A DNA stretch of 64,000 bases from an uncultured Phascolarctobacterium sp. (GTDB lineage Bacteria; Bacillota; Negativicutes; Acidaminococcales; Acidaminococcaceae). Position 1 is the first letter of the stretch; every line of letters starts with the position of its first letter. Positions 8,084 to 16,327 of this stretch are shown here, one piece after another. The notes beneath the pieces are model-generated. The model was not told the origin of the DNA and made no database searches. It saw only the letters and a list, made by a program, of their open reading frames with translations. The position numbers and the translations under genes are program-made. The stretch covers positions 30,317-94,316 of the forward strand of contig UQZN01000011.1 in assembly GCA_900545535.1 (NCBI GenBank), given 5' to 3'.

Positions 8084-8113
8084 AAAAAAGCGATTCCCTT
8101 TCGAGAATCGCTT
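8084..8113 (-). terminator. Terminator of the 8172-8582 gene
   Basis: On the minus strand AAGCGATTC and GAATCGCTT form a 9-bp stem followed by T6. It ends the upstream membrane-protein gene and shows that the transferase needs its own promoter. Confidence 0.8.
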
Positions 8114-8171
8114 GAGGTAATACATATGAAAGTAAATTTTATTACGGCTACTGCTCTCTGGAAAAAGAGCT

Positions 8172-8582
8172 TTACATGTTGCCGTGGAACAGCTGCAGAA
8201 GAATGAACATGATCTGGGCGCTCATCAGATATTTGAACCAGATCCGGGCGTAGACGTAGCCCTGCGGGCTTATTTCATAAGCACCGGCAATGCGGCCCTG
8301 AACGCCGTAGGATTCCAAAGCAGAAAGAAACAGCAGCATACAGCCAGGCTCCCAGCTGTCGCCTGTAATGAGCCAGATACAATAAAATAAGAAAAGAATA
8401 TCAATGAGAAAATAGATCAGAAAAAAAATAGTGGTTTTATCAAGAAAAACGACATGTACCTTCTGGCGGCTTTTGCGTGTTTCAACTATGACGCGGAAAT
8501 TGTGCAGGAATAGAGCCAATTCGCGGTGATATATAAAGGAAAAAACTTTCGCGCATAAAAAAAGTAAGGGTATATAATGCAT
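8172..8582 (-). CDS. Uncharacterised membrane protein
   Basis: 136 residues, not recognised. Three hydrophobic stretches are visible: an N-terminal one (about 3-16), TIFFLIYFLIDILFLFYCIW in the middle, and a C-terminal one (MSAQIMFILLQLF). Between them, SALESYGVQGRIAGAYEISPQGYVYARIWFK is hydrophilic. The ATG is preceded by TAGGAGCTCCC, and a TATAAT-like element lies upstream on the minus strand near 8615. It has its own terminator, so it is probably a single-gene unit. Confidence 0.6.
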   Translation of the reverse strand: MHYIPLLFLCAKVFSFIYHRELALFLHNFRVIVETRKSRQKVHVVFLDKTTIFFLIYFLIDILFLFYCIWLITGDSWEPGCMLLFLSALESYGVQGRIAGAYEISPQGYVYARIWFKYLMSAQIMFILLQLFHGNM

Positions 8583-8789
8583 GGGAGCTCCTATCTGTAA
8601 TCGATTAACTTACAAGAATATTATACATCATAGAAAGAAAAGCTGCCAAGCCATTTCCATGAATTTTGTATACAATCCGCAAAGAGAGGAAAAATGTCTT
8701 CTGTAAACACATTAAAACGAAAAAAGTCAAAAAAATACAAAATGGCGGAGTAAATTATTTGTTTTTTGTACGGATTTACAAAAAAAGAG

Positions 8790-8819
8790 TTGACAAAAGT
8801 GTGAAAAACTATTTATAAT
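8790..8819 (+). promoter_or_regulatory. Strong sigma-70 promoter of the liv operon
   Basis: TTGACA (8790-8795) and TATAAT (8814-8819), both perfect, are 18 bp apart. They lie about 120 bp before the first binding-protein gene. The remaining 8583-8789 stretch holds only AT-rich sequence and a possible 19-codon basic ORF at 8694-8753. Confidence 0.85.
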
Positions 8820-8937
8820 TGTGAGCAGATAGTTACAAACGTAGCTTTGCCAGAAGAACACACTGTTAAGAGGGGAACAGCATCGGCTGCTGCATAGAAG
8901 TAACCAATTATACTATAAGGAAAAGGGGAAAGAACAC

Positions 8938-10116
8938 ATGAAAACCTGGAAAAAAGTTGCCAGTGCCGCTTTGGCTGCAATGGTATTTGCTTCGCTGACA
9001 GCAGGCTGCGGCGGCGGAGACAAAAAGAAAGAGGCTGCAAACAGCAATGAGATCGTAGTAGGCGCAAGCTTTGAGCTGACCGGCAATGTTGCCAATTACG
9101 GTAAATCTACGCTTTCCGGCTTAAAAATGGCGTTTGATGAAGTCAATAAGGCCGGTGGTATTGACGGTAAAAAGCTGCGCATCGTGGAAAGCGATAATAA
9201 ATCGGAGCCTTCTGAAGCAGGCAACTCAGTTACCAAGCTGGTAACGCAGGATAAGGTAATAGCTGTTGTCGGACCGGCAACCAGCGGCTGTGTGGCTGCT
9301 TCCACACCTATTACTACCGCTAATAAAGTACCTTTGATCGCACCTTGCGCAACAGCTCCGAATATCACCGTTGAAAACGGTAAGGTAAAAGAATTTGTTT
9401 TCCGTTCCTGCTTTATCGATCCTTTCCAGGGTCGGGTCATGGCAGAGTTTGCCGATAAAAACCTGCAGGTAAAAAACATAGCGATCTTATATGATGCTTC
9501 CAGCGACTATTCTAAAGGTCTGGCTGAAGTTTTTACTAAAACCATGGAAGAAAAAGGCGGCAAGATCGTTGCCAAAGAGGCTTTCCTTGCTAAAGACCTA
9601 GATTTTAAATCTGCCCTGACTAAAATTAAATCTACAAATCCTGAAGCAATTTACATTCCCGGTTATTATGAAGAGGTTGCCAAGATCATCAAACAGACCC
9701 GTGAATTGGGACTGAATGTTCCGCTTTTGGGCTGCGACGGCTGGGATAGCCCGAAACTTGTTGAGATTGGCGGTCCGGCAGCATTGAACAATACTTATTT
9801 CTCCAGTGCTTATTCCGCACAGGATAAAGAGCCTGCCGTACAAAAATTCATTGCCGGTTATAAAGCCATGTATAACAAAGAACCTGATGTTTTCTGTATG
9901 CAGGGTTATAATGCCGGTCTGATCCTGGCTGACGCTATCAAACGCGCCGGTATTGCTGATGGCACTAAACTGGCTGCTGCTATCGCTGCTACCAAAGACC
10001 TGCCTGTTGCCAGCGGTAAACTGACTTATGATGCTGATCATAATCCGATCACCAGCGCTATCATCATTGAATTGAAAGACGGCGTACAGACCTTTAAAGA
10101 AAAAATTACTCTGTGA
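8938..10116 (+). CDS. livJ: Branched-chain amino acid ABC transporter binding protein (first copy)
   Basis: 392 residues. A lipoprotein signal peptide ends in the lipobox LTAGC, so the protein is lipid-anchored outside the cytoplasmic membrane. The mature part is a type I periplasmic binding fold: FELTGNVANYGKSTLSGLKM, then AVVGPATSGCVAAS (ligand-loop region), FRSCFIDPFQG and YYEEVAKIIKQTRELG. This family binds Leu/Ile/Val or related amino acids and delivers them to LivHMGF, encoded downstream. The paralogue at 10264 is closely similar, so the two may differ in ligand preference. Confidence 0.93.
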   Translation: MKTWKKVASAALAAMVFASLTAGCGGGDKKKEAANSNEIVVGASFELTGNVANYGKSTLSGLKMAFDEVNKAGGIDGKKLRIVESDNKSEPSEAGNSVTKLVTQDKVIAVVGPATSGCVAASTPITTANKVPLIAPCATAPNITVENGKVKEFVFRSCFIDPFQGRVMAEFADKNLQVKNIAILYDASSDYSKGLAEVFTKTMEEKGGKIVAKEAFLAKDLDFKSALTKIKSTNPEAIYIPGYYEEVAKIIKQTRELGLNVPLLGCDGWDSPKLVEIGGPAALNNTYFSSAYSAQDKEPAVQKFIAGYKAMYNKEPDVFCMQGYNAGLILADAIKRAGIADGTKLAAAIAATKDLPVASGKLTYDADHNPITSAIIIELKDGVQTFKEKITL

Positions 10117-10263
10117 TCCAGAACAAATAAGCTGTTGTAAAAAGAAGATATTGAAAGGCAGAACCCAGGTAGACCCATTGTTTTTTAGATGTTTTTTAGT
10201 CCGGCGCGGCTGAGCCGCGTCAGATTAAATATATTTTGCAGTTTCATCAGAGGGGGAAAAACA

Positions 10264-11436
10264 ATGAAAAAAGTTACCAAGGTATTCTCAGTAATGGTAG
10301 CGAGCGTGGCTTTAGCAGCTATGCTTGGCGGCTGCGGCGGCGATAAGAAAGCTGCCGGCGATACCATTAAGGTCGGCGGTAATCTTGAGATGACCGGCGG
10401 CAGCGCCAGCTTTGGCATTTCTTCAAAAAATGCGATCGAACTGGCATTCAAAAACATTAATGACAAAGGCGGCATTAATGGTAAAAAACTGGAGCTCGTT
10501 GTGGCGGATAATAAGTCCGAAGCAGCCGAAGCTACCAATGCCATGCAGAAGCTGGTATCTCAGGATAAGGTCGTTGCCGTTATCGGACCGAACCTTTCCT
10601 CTGCTACAATAGCTGCAGGGGCGATCAATAACGGCAGTAAGGTGCTGGATATTGCGCCGATGGCAACTAATCCGAACGTTACAGTGGACCCGGCGACAGG
10701 TAAGACAAAAGAATATAATTTCCGCGCCTGCTTCATTGATCCGTTCCAGGGTACTGTTATGGCGAATTTTGCTAAAAATGATTTGAAAGCAAATAAAGCA
10801 GCGATCCTTATCGATAATTCTTCTGACTATGCCAAAGGCCTGGCGGCGTTCTTTAAAGAAAACTTTATTAAGAACGGCGGCACTGTTGTGGCTGAAGAAT
10901 CCTATCTGCAAAAGGATACCGATTTCAAAGCTACTTTGACTAAAATCAAAGCTGCAGCTCCGGATATTCTTTATGTTCCCGGTTATTACCAGGAAGTTGG
11001 TATGGTCGTTAAGCAGGGCCGTGAAATGGGTATCGAGATCCCCATGGCCGGCGGCGATGGCTGGGACAGCGCTAAGCTGCCGGAAATAGCAGGCAAGGCG
11101 GCACTCAATAATACTTATTTCTCCAGCTTGTATTCTCCTGACGATGATTCCGCTTTGAATAAAGCGTTCGTCAGCGAATATGAAAAGGCTTATAAAGTAA
11201 AACCAGACGTTTTTGCAGCGCTTGCCTATGATTCTGCTTTACTGGTTGCCGAGGCAATCAAAAACGCAGGCGATACCGATCCGGTGAAAGTCGCGCAGGC
11301 TATGGCCAAAATTAACGGCTTCCAGGGCGTCTCCGGTACGGTGACTTTCGACGCGCAGCATAATCCGGTCAAGAGTGCGGTAATCATTGAACATAAAGAC
11401 GGCGCTCAAACCTTCAAGACAAAAATCAATCCTTGA
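10264..11436 (+). CDS. livK: Branched-chain amino acid ABC transporter binding protein (second copy)
   Basis: 390 residues from ATG 10264, preceded by AGAGGGGGAAA; an in-frame ATG at 10189 is rejected for lack of a signal peptide there. Lipobox LGGC. It is clearly a tandem paralogue of the preceding protein, sharing FRACFIDPFQG, GGDGWDSAKLPEI and LNNTYFSSLYSPDD at equivalent positions. A short GC-rich inverted repeat lies in the 147-bp spacer between the copies (about 10202-10220). Confidence 0.93.
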   Translation: MKKVTKVFSVMVASVALAAMLGGCGGDKKAAGDTIKVGGNLEMTGGSASFGISSKNAIELAFKNINDKGGINGKKLELVVADNKSEAAEATNAMQKLVSQDKVVAVIGPNLSSATIAAGAINNGSKVLDIAPMATNPNVTVDPATGKTKEYNFRACFIDPFQGTVMANFAKNDLKANKAAILIDNSSDYAKGLAAFFKENFIKNGGTVVAEESYLQKDTDFKATLTKIKAAAPDILYVPGYYQEVGMVVKQGREMGIEIPMAGGDGWDSAKLPEIAGKAALNNTYFSSLYSPDDDSALNKAFVSEYEKAYKVKPDVFAALAYDSALLVAEAIKNAGDTDPVKVAQAMAKINGFQGVSGTVTFDAQHNPVKSAVIIEHKDGAQTFKTKINP

Positions 11437-11460
11437 TAAAAATCCACAATTAATTTTTTG

Positions 11461-11497
11461 CAATGGTGCGGGCTGTGGTATTACCACAGCCTCATTG
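11461..11497 (+). other. Intercistronic mRNA hairpin
   Basis: GGCTGTGG (11471-11478) pairs with CCACAGCC (11484-11491), extended by CAATG/CATTG at the base. There is no T run. Its position between binding protein and permease suggests an mRNA-stabilising or processing element that keeps binding-protein levels above permease levels. Confidence 0.5.
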
Positions 11498-11530
11498 CGT
11501 TTAAACCACGAGATCAGGAGGACGGGAATT

Positions 11531-12427
11531 ATGGATATGGGTTCCTTTATGCAGCAATTTGTCCAGCAGCTTATCAATGGCATTTCGCTGGGCAGTATTT
11601 ATGCGCTGGTAGCATTGGGATACACAATGATCTACGGTATCATCAAGCTCATTAACTTTGCTCACGGCGATATTTACATGTTGGGGGCTTATTTCGGCTT
11701 TATAGCAACCACGATGTTTGGTTTTTCTTTTATTCCGGCTATTCTTTTTTCTATGGCCTGTGCCGCGTTAGCGGGTATTATTATAGAGCGTGTGGCTTAC
11801 CGGCCGATGCGTAACGCTCCGAGAATCGCAATTTTAATTACGGCTATTGGCGTATCTTTCTTTTTGGAATACAGTATGATTCTGGTTGCAACGCCGCAGC
11901 CACGTACTTTCCCGTCTGTATTTGAAGCTACTATTTACCACTTCGGTCCTCTGGTCGTCAACAGCCAGCAGGTCGTCATTCTGATCAGTGCGCTGATTCT
12001 GATGGCCGTACTGACTTACATTGTACAAAACACCAAAGCGGGCAAAGCCATGCGCGCCGTATCGTTTGACGCCGACGCCGCCCGTTTGATGGGTATCAAT
12101 ATTGACCGCGTTATCTCCATGACCTTTGCTTTAGGCTCTGCTTTGGCAGCAGCTGGCGGCGTTCTGGTAGGTATCTACTATAATTCGATCGACCCGCTGA
12201 TGGGTATGGTCCCCGGTATCAAAGCCTTCGTTGCCGCTGTACTCGGTGGTATCGGTATCATTCCCGGCGCGATGCTGGGCGGTTTGATTCTGGGCGTTGT
12301 CGAAGCTATGGTCAGCGGCTTCTTTTCTTCGACCTTCCGCGATGCTGCGGCATTCGCTATTTTGATCCTCATTTTGCTCTATAAACCGGCTGGGATACTG
12401 GGCAAAAATGTACGCGAGAAAGTGTAG
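11531..12427 (+). CDS. livH: Branched-chain amino acid ABC permease LivH
   Basis: 298 residues from ATG 11531, preceded by AGGAGGACGGG. About eight membrane helices. GISLGSIYALVALGYTMIYG and INFAHGDIYMLGAY near the N-terminus are diagnostic of LivH. The EAA-like loop ARLMGINIDRVISMTFALGS contacts the ATPases. It forms the membrane channel with LivM. Confidence 0.95.
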   Translation: MDMGSFMQQFVQQLINGISLGSIYALVALGYTMIYGIIKLINFAHGDIYMLGAYFGFIATTMFGFSFIPAILFSMACAALAGIIIERVAYRPMRNAPRIAILITAIGVSFFLEYSMILVATPQPRTFPSVFEATIYHFGPLVVNSQQVVILISALILMAVLTYIVQNTKAGKAMRAVSFDADAARLMGINIDRVISMTFALGSALAAAGGVLVGIYYNSIDPLMGMVPGIKAFVAAVLGGIGIIPGAMLGGLILGVVEAMVSGFFSSTFRDAAAFAILILILLYKPAGILGKNVREKV

Positions 12428-12436
12428 GTGAGAGCT

Positions 12437-13396
12437 GTGAATGCATTGAGAAAAAAAGATTTGCTGACATTGGTAGCCTGCGCCGTACTTTTTGCCGTTG
12501 TACAGGGTCTGATGGCGGCAGAAATCATCGGCCCGTTCTGGGAACTGAACATCGTTCTGATCTGTATCAATATCATTCTGTCCGTTAGCCTGAATCTGAT
12601 CAACGGTTATACAGGCCAGTTTTCCATCGGCCATGCGGGCTTTCTGGCAGTCGGTGCTTATACCGGCGCTATCGTGACGGTCAAGCTGGGCTTTCCGTAT
12701 GAGCTGGCATTGGTCGTGGGTACTGTTGCCGCAGGTTTTCTGGGCTTTTTGATCGGTTTGCCGACACTGCGCCTGAATGGCGATTATCTGGCGATCGCGA
12801 CTTTGGGCTTAGGCGAGATCATTCGTATCTGTATCCTGAATATCGATTACGTGGGCGGGGCCTCCGGGCTGATGGGTATTCCCCGGATGACCAACTTCCC
12901 CTGGGTCTTCTGGATCATGATCTTTATTATTTTCTTCATCAAAAACTTTAAGAACTCAGCACCTGGCCGCTGCTGCCTGGCGATCCGTGAAAATGAGATC
13001 GCTGCCGATACCATGGGTATCGATACTACGAAATACAAAGTTATGGCTTTTACGCTGGGCGCCGCTTTTGCCGGTACTGCGGGCGTATTGTTCTCGCATT
13101 ATTTTTATATCGCGCATCCGGCTTCCTTTACCTTTATGCGTTCGTTCGATATTTTGACTATGGTGGTTTTGGGCGGTCTGGGGTCAATGACCGGCGCTAT
13201 CACCGGCGCTGTGCTGCTGACTTTTATTTCCGCTTATCTGGCGGAGTATCCTGAATGGCGGATGATCATTTATTCGATCACTTTGATCGTTTTGATGCTG
13301 CGCCGTCCGCAGGGACTGTTCGGTAATAAAGAGCTCAGTTTGAAAATGTTTCATTTAGGAGGTGGCAAAGATGGAAGCACTGCTGAAAGTAAATGA
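12437..13396 (+). CDS. livM: Branched-chain amino acid ABC permease LivM
   Basis: About 319 residues. Hallmarks are NLINGYTGQFSIGHAGFLAVGAY in pieces near residues 55-77, the loop AADTMGIDTTKYKVMAFTLG, and VLGGLGSMTGAITGAV. The start is ambiguous: GTG 12428 directly follows the livH stop, but GTG 12437 has the better-spaced AGGTG site. The 3' end overlaps livG by 26 bp, indicating translational coupling. Confidence 0.93.
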   Translation: MNALRKKDLLTLVACAVLFAVVQGLMAAEIIGPFWELNIVLICINIILSVSLNLINGYTGQFSIGHAGFLAVGAYTGAIVTVKLGFPYELALVVGTVAAGFLGFLIGLPTLRLNGDYLAIATLGLGEIIRICILNIDYVGGASGLMGIPRMTNFPWVFWIMIFIIFFIKNFKNSAPGRCCLAIRENEIAADTMGIDTTKYKVMAFTLGAAFAGTAGVLFSHYFYIAHPASFTFMRSFDILTMVVLGGLGSMTGAITGAVLLTFISAYLAEYPEWRMIIYSITLIVLMLRRPQGLFGNKELSLKMFHLGGGKDGSTAESK

Positions 13397-14141
13397 TATT
13401 TCGATGGTTTTCGGCGGCTTGCGCGCTGTCTCCAACTTTTCCATGGAAATCAAGGCTGGTGAGCTGATCGGCCTGATCGGGCCTAACGGTGCCGGCAAAA
13501 CTACGGCTTTTAATATGATCACCGGTGTTTATACGCCTACCGAGGGCGAGATCATGTTCAACGGCACGCGTACCAGCGGTAAAAAATCTTACCAGGTAAC
13601 GCAGCTGGGCATGGCCCGTACCTTTCAGAATATCCGTCTGTTTTCCGAGCTTTCGGTCATCGACAATGTTAAGATCGCTTATAATATGCATGTCAAATAC
13701 ACTTTAGGCGAGGCTATTGCCCGTGTAGGACGCTATTTCAGTGAAGAGGATGAAATCACCCATAAGGCGCTGGAGCTTTTAAAAATCTTCAAGTTGGAAG
13801 ACAAGGCTTATGAAACAGCCAAGAACCTTCCTTATGGTGAACAGCGCCGTCTGGAAATTGCCCGCGCCCTGGCTACGGAACCGAAGCTGCTGCTTTTGGA
13901 CGAACCGGCGGCAGGTATGAACCCTCAGGAAACCAAAGAGTTGATGGAGATGATCCGCTGGATCCGGGACAAATTTTCTTTGTCGATCTTGCTGATCGAA
14001 CATGATATGGGCCTGGTCATGGGTGTCTGCGAGCGGATCTATGTTCTGGAATATGGTTTCTGTATCGCTAATGGCACGCCGGAGGAGATCAAAAATAATA
14101 AGCGTGTTATCGAAGCATACTTGGGCGAGGAGGTATCCTGA
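13371..14141 (+). CDS. livG: Branched-chain amino acid ABC ATPase LivG
   Basis: 256 residues. Walker A is GPNGAGKTT, followed by ARTFQNIRLF (Q-loop region, typical of LivG), YGEQRRLEIARALA (signature) and LLLLDEPAAGMNP (Walker B). It hydrolyses ATP with LivF to drive uptake. ATG 13371 follows AGGAGGTGGC. Its last base is the first base of livF. Confidence 0.95.
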   Translation: MEALLKVNDISMVFGGLRAVSNFSMEIKAGELIGLIGPNGAGKTTAFNMITGVYTPTEGEIMFNGTRTSGKKSYQVTQLGMARTFQNIRLFSELSVIDNVKIAYNMHVKYTLGEAIARVGRYFSEEDEITHKALELLKIFKLEDKAYETAKNLPYGEQRRLEIARALATEPKLLLLDEPAAGMNPQETKELMEMIRWIRDKFSLSILLIEHDMGLVMGVCERIYVLEYGFCIANGTPEEIKNNKRVIEAYLGEEVS

Positions 14142-14845
14142 TGTTAAAGGTAGACAATATCGATGTATATTATGGTGCTATCCACGCTATCAAGGGCATC
14201 AGTATCGAAGTACCGAAAGGTGAGATCGTAACGCTGGTCGGCTCTAACGGTGCCGGTAAAAGTACGACTCTGCGTACTATTTCAGGGCTGATGAAACCCA
14301 AAAACGGCGCGATCTTATTTGAGGATAAAAATATCGTCGGTGTGCCGGCGCATAAGATCGTGGGCATGGGACTGTGTCAGGTCCCGGAAGGCCGCCATGT
14401 TTTTGCAAATATGTCGGTCATGGAAAACCTGGAGCTGGGCGCCTATCTGCGCAGCGATAAGGACGAGATCGCCCGCGATCTGGAAGATGTTTTCAAGAAA
14501 TTTCCACGGCTGTTAGAACGTAAGGAGCAGATTTCCGGTACTCTTTCCGGCGGCGAACAGCAAATGCTGGCGATGGGGCGTGCGCTGATGAGCCGTCCTC
14601 GGCTTTTGCTTCTGGATGAGCCTTCGATGGGTCTGGCACCGTTGCTTGTTAAAGAAATTTTTAATATAATAAAAGAAATAAACGAGAGCGGCACCACGGT
14701 GCTTTTGGTAGAACAAAACGCCAATATGGCTTTGTCGATTGCCGATAAAGCTTATGTATTGGAAACCGGCCGCATCGCTTTGGCAGGCACGGCACAGGAA
14801 TTAGCCAGCAGCGAGGCTGTACGTAAGGCTTATTTGGGCGGCTGA
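14141..14845 (+). CDS. livF: Branched-chain amino acid ABC ATPase LivF
   Basis: 234 residues. Walker A GSNGAGKST, LCQVPEGRHVFANMSVMENL (a LivF hallmark), LSGGEQQMLAMGRALM signature and LLLLDEPSMGLAP Walker B. It pairs with LivG. The start overlaps the livG stop (TGATG). Confidence 0.95.
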   Translation: MLKVDNIDVYYGAIHAIKGISIEVPKGEIVTLVGSNGAGKSTTLRTISGLMKPKNGAILFEDKNIVGVPAHKIVGMGLCQVPEGRHVFANMSVMENLELGAYLRSDKDEIARDLEDVFKKFPRLLERKEQISGTLSGGEQQMLAMGRALMSRPRLLLLDEPSMGLAPLLVKEIFNIIKEINESGTTVLLVEQNANMALSIADKAYVLETGRIALAGTAQELASSEAVRKAYLGG

Positions 14846-14870
14846 TGCCGGAAAAAGGAGCGTGTTGACA

Positions 14871-15530
14871 ATGTTAGTTAAAGATTTTATGACCCCTAAC
14901 GTATTAACTATTTCGGAAGACAAAAGCATGCTGGAAGCCAGGGAACTGATGAAGAGCAGCGCTTTTCGCCGTATTCCCGTAGTAGATGATATCAAAAGAG
15001 TGATGGGCATTATCACGGACGGCGATGTCGGACGGACTTCTCCTTCTGATGCCAGCACTTTGTCGCGTTATGAAGCCAATTATCTGCTGTCGCGCCTGAA
15101 GGTGCGCGACGTAATGACCCGTGACGTGATCACTGTGCGCGATAACAGCGCGATCGAGGACGTTGCCTATATCCTGTATAAGCATAAGATCAATGCTCTG
15201 CCGGTCGTTAATGAAGATAACAAGTTGTGCGGTATTATTACAGACAGCGATATTTTCCGTGCTTTTGTTACAATTATGGGCATTGCCAAAAGCTGTACTC
15301 GTATTACTATCGACGTTACTGATAAAGTCGGCGTCATCGCTGATATCGGCGGGATGTTCCGCGATCAGGGCATCAACATCATTTCGGTCGTTACCAAACG
15401 CAATGATGCCGATACTACCGAGCTGACGATCCGTGCCGATCTTTCGCAGCATGGTATGGATATCATCGAGCAGATCCGTGAAGCCGGTTACGATGTAACG
15501 GACATCAGTACGGTGAAAGGTGTAGAATAA
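14871..15530 (+). CDS. CBS-pair plus ACT domain protein (AcuB-like)
   Basis: 219 residues. Two CBS domains (about 1-60 and 78-135; MTPNVLTISEDKSMLEA and VMTRDVITVRDNSAIEDV) are followed by an ACT domain (RITIDVTDKVGVIADIGGMF). CBS pairs bind adenosine nucleotides and ACT domains bind amino acids. As the gene sits right behind livF, it may sense branched-chain amino acid or energy status for this operon (inference). ATG 14871 is preferred, 10 nt after AAAGGAG. Confidence 0.85.
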   Translation: MLVKDFMTPNVLTISEDKSMLEARELMKSSAFRRIPVVDDIKRVMGIITDGDVGRTSPSDASTLSRYEANYLLSRLKVRDVMTRDVITVRDNSAIEDVAYILYKHKINALPVVNEDNKLCGIITDSDIFRAFVTIMGIAKSCTRITIDVTDKVGVIADIGGMFRDQGINIISVVTKRNDADTTELTIRADLSQHGMDIIEQIREAGYDVTDISTVKGVE

Positions 15531-15533
15531 GCT

Positions 15534-15734
15534 ATGTTGGACGTAAAGTTCAATGTCGGTGATGTAGTACGGATGAAAAAGGCCCATCCCTGCGGTTCCT
15601 TTGAATGGGAAATTACCCGTACAGGTATGGATTTTGGGCTGAAATGCAAGGGCTGCGGCCATTTTGTCATGATCGCCCGGCCGAAGTTCATCAAGGCTGT
15701 CAAAGCTGTAGTTGCTGCGGCTGACGAGCAGTAA
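15534..15734 (+). CDS. DUF951 small protein
   Basis: 66 residues. VGDVVRMKKAHPCGSFEW and KCKGCGHFVMIAR are the DUF951 family signature; the CxGC and Cys/His positions suggest a metal or nucleic-acid site. In Firmicutes the family is often near parB or ychF. It follows the CBS-ACT gene by 3 nt and ends at an intrinsic terminator, so it is probably the last gene of the liv transcript. Confidence 0.85.
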   Translation: MLDVKFNVGDVVRMKKAHPCGSFEWEITRTGMDFGLKCKGCGHFVMIARPKFIKAVKAVVAAADEQ

Positions 15735-15740
15735 AAAGCA

Positions 15741-15767
15741 AAGCTCTGCCGAATGGCAGAGCTTTTT
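15741..15767 (+). terminator. Intrinsic terminator of the liv operon
   Basis: AAGCTCTGCC and GGCAGAGCTT form a 10-bp stem with a GAAT loop, followed by T. Confidence 0.9.
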
Positions 15768-15788
15768 GATTAAAAACAGTATCGTGAA

Positions 15789-16184
15789 ATGGAAAGTGAG
15801 CTGAAAAAGATGCAGATCACAGCTTTGGATCATTTTGTTTTGACTACTCAGGATTTTGACCGCTGCGTCTGGTTTTATCGTGACGTACTGGGTATGGAAC
15901 TGCTCTGTAAAGACGGTCGTTATGCCCTTCATTTTGGCACGCAGAAGATCAATATCCACCGCCGCCCGGCCGAGTTTCTACCGGCGGCAGGAAACCCTGT
16001 TTCCGGCAGTCTGGATCTTTGTCTGCTGACATCAACGGAATTGCCGCTTGTACGCATGGAACTGGAAAAGCAGGGCCTTACTTTAGAAGCAGGTATTGTT
16101 GAGCGTAATGGCGCGTCGGGAAAGCTGCAGAGCCTTTATGTGCGTGACCCGGATGGAAATTTGATCGAGATCAGTAAATATTAA
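15789..16184 (+). CDS. VOC/glyoxalase superfamily protein
   Basis: 131 residues. LDHFVLTTQDFDRCVWFYRD at the start and VRDPDGNLIEISKY at the end are typical of a single glyoxalase/bleomycin-resistance/dioxygenase domain. Metal-ligand candidates are the His of LDHF, the His of LHFG and the Glu of LIEI. ATG 15810 (MQITALDH) is an alternative start closer to family length. The reaction is unknown. Confidence 0.85.
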   Translation: MESELKKMQITALDHFVLTTQDFDRCVWFYRDVLGMELLCKDGRYALHFGTQKINIHRRPAEFLPAAGNPVSGSLDLCLLTSTELPLVRMELEKQGLTLEAGIVERNGASGKLQSLYVRDPDGNLIEISKY

Positions 16185-16194
16185 ATGTTTTTTA

Positions 16195-16238
16195 AAAGTT
16201 GCCCCCTGTTTCTAAAGAAACAGGGGGCAACTTTGTTT
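16195..16238. terminator. Bidirectional intrinsic terminator
   Basis: An 18-bp perfect stem (AAAGTTGCCCCCTGTTTC, TAAA loop, complement) followed by TTTGTTT. It separates the VOC gene from the convergent export operon. Confidence 0.9.
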
Positions 16239-16327
16239 ACAGTAATTATAAAATCAATACAGCCGCATATAAAAGAAGAGAATGGGTCTGTTCACATAGT
16301 TTATGATAACTAGACAGGCTGCTTGTT

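Noticed and set aside
8694..8753. 19-codon basic ORF with a GAGAGGAAAA site upstream of the liv promoter
   Set aside because: Too short to judge; it lies before the strong liv promoter and has no clear promoter or terminator of its own.
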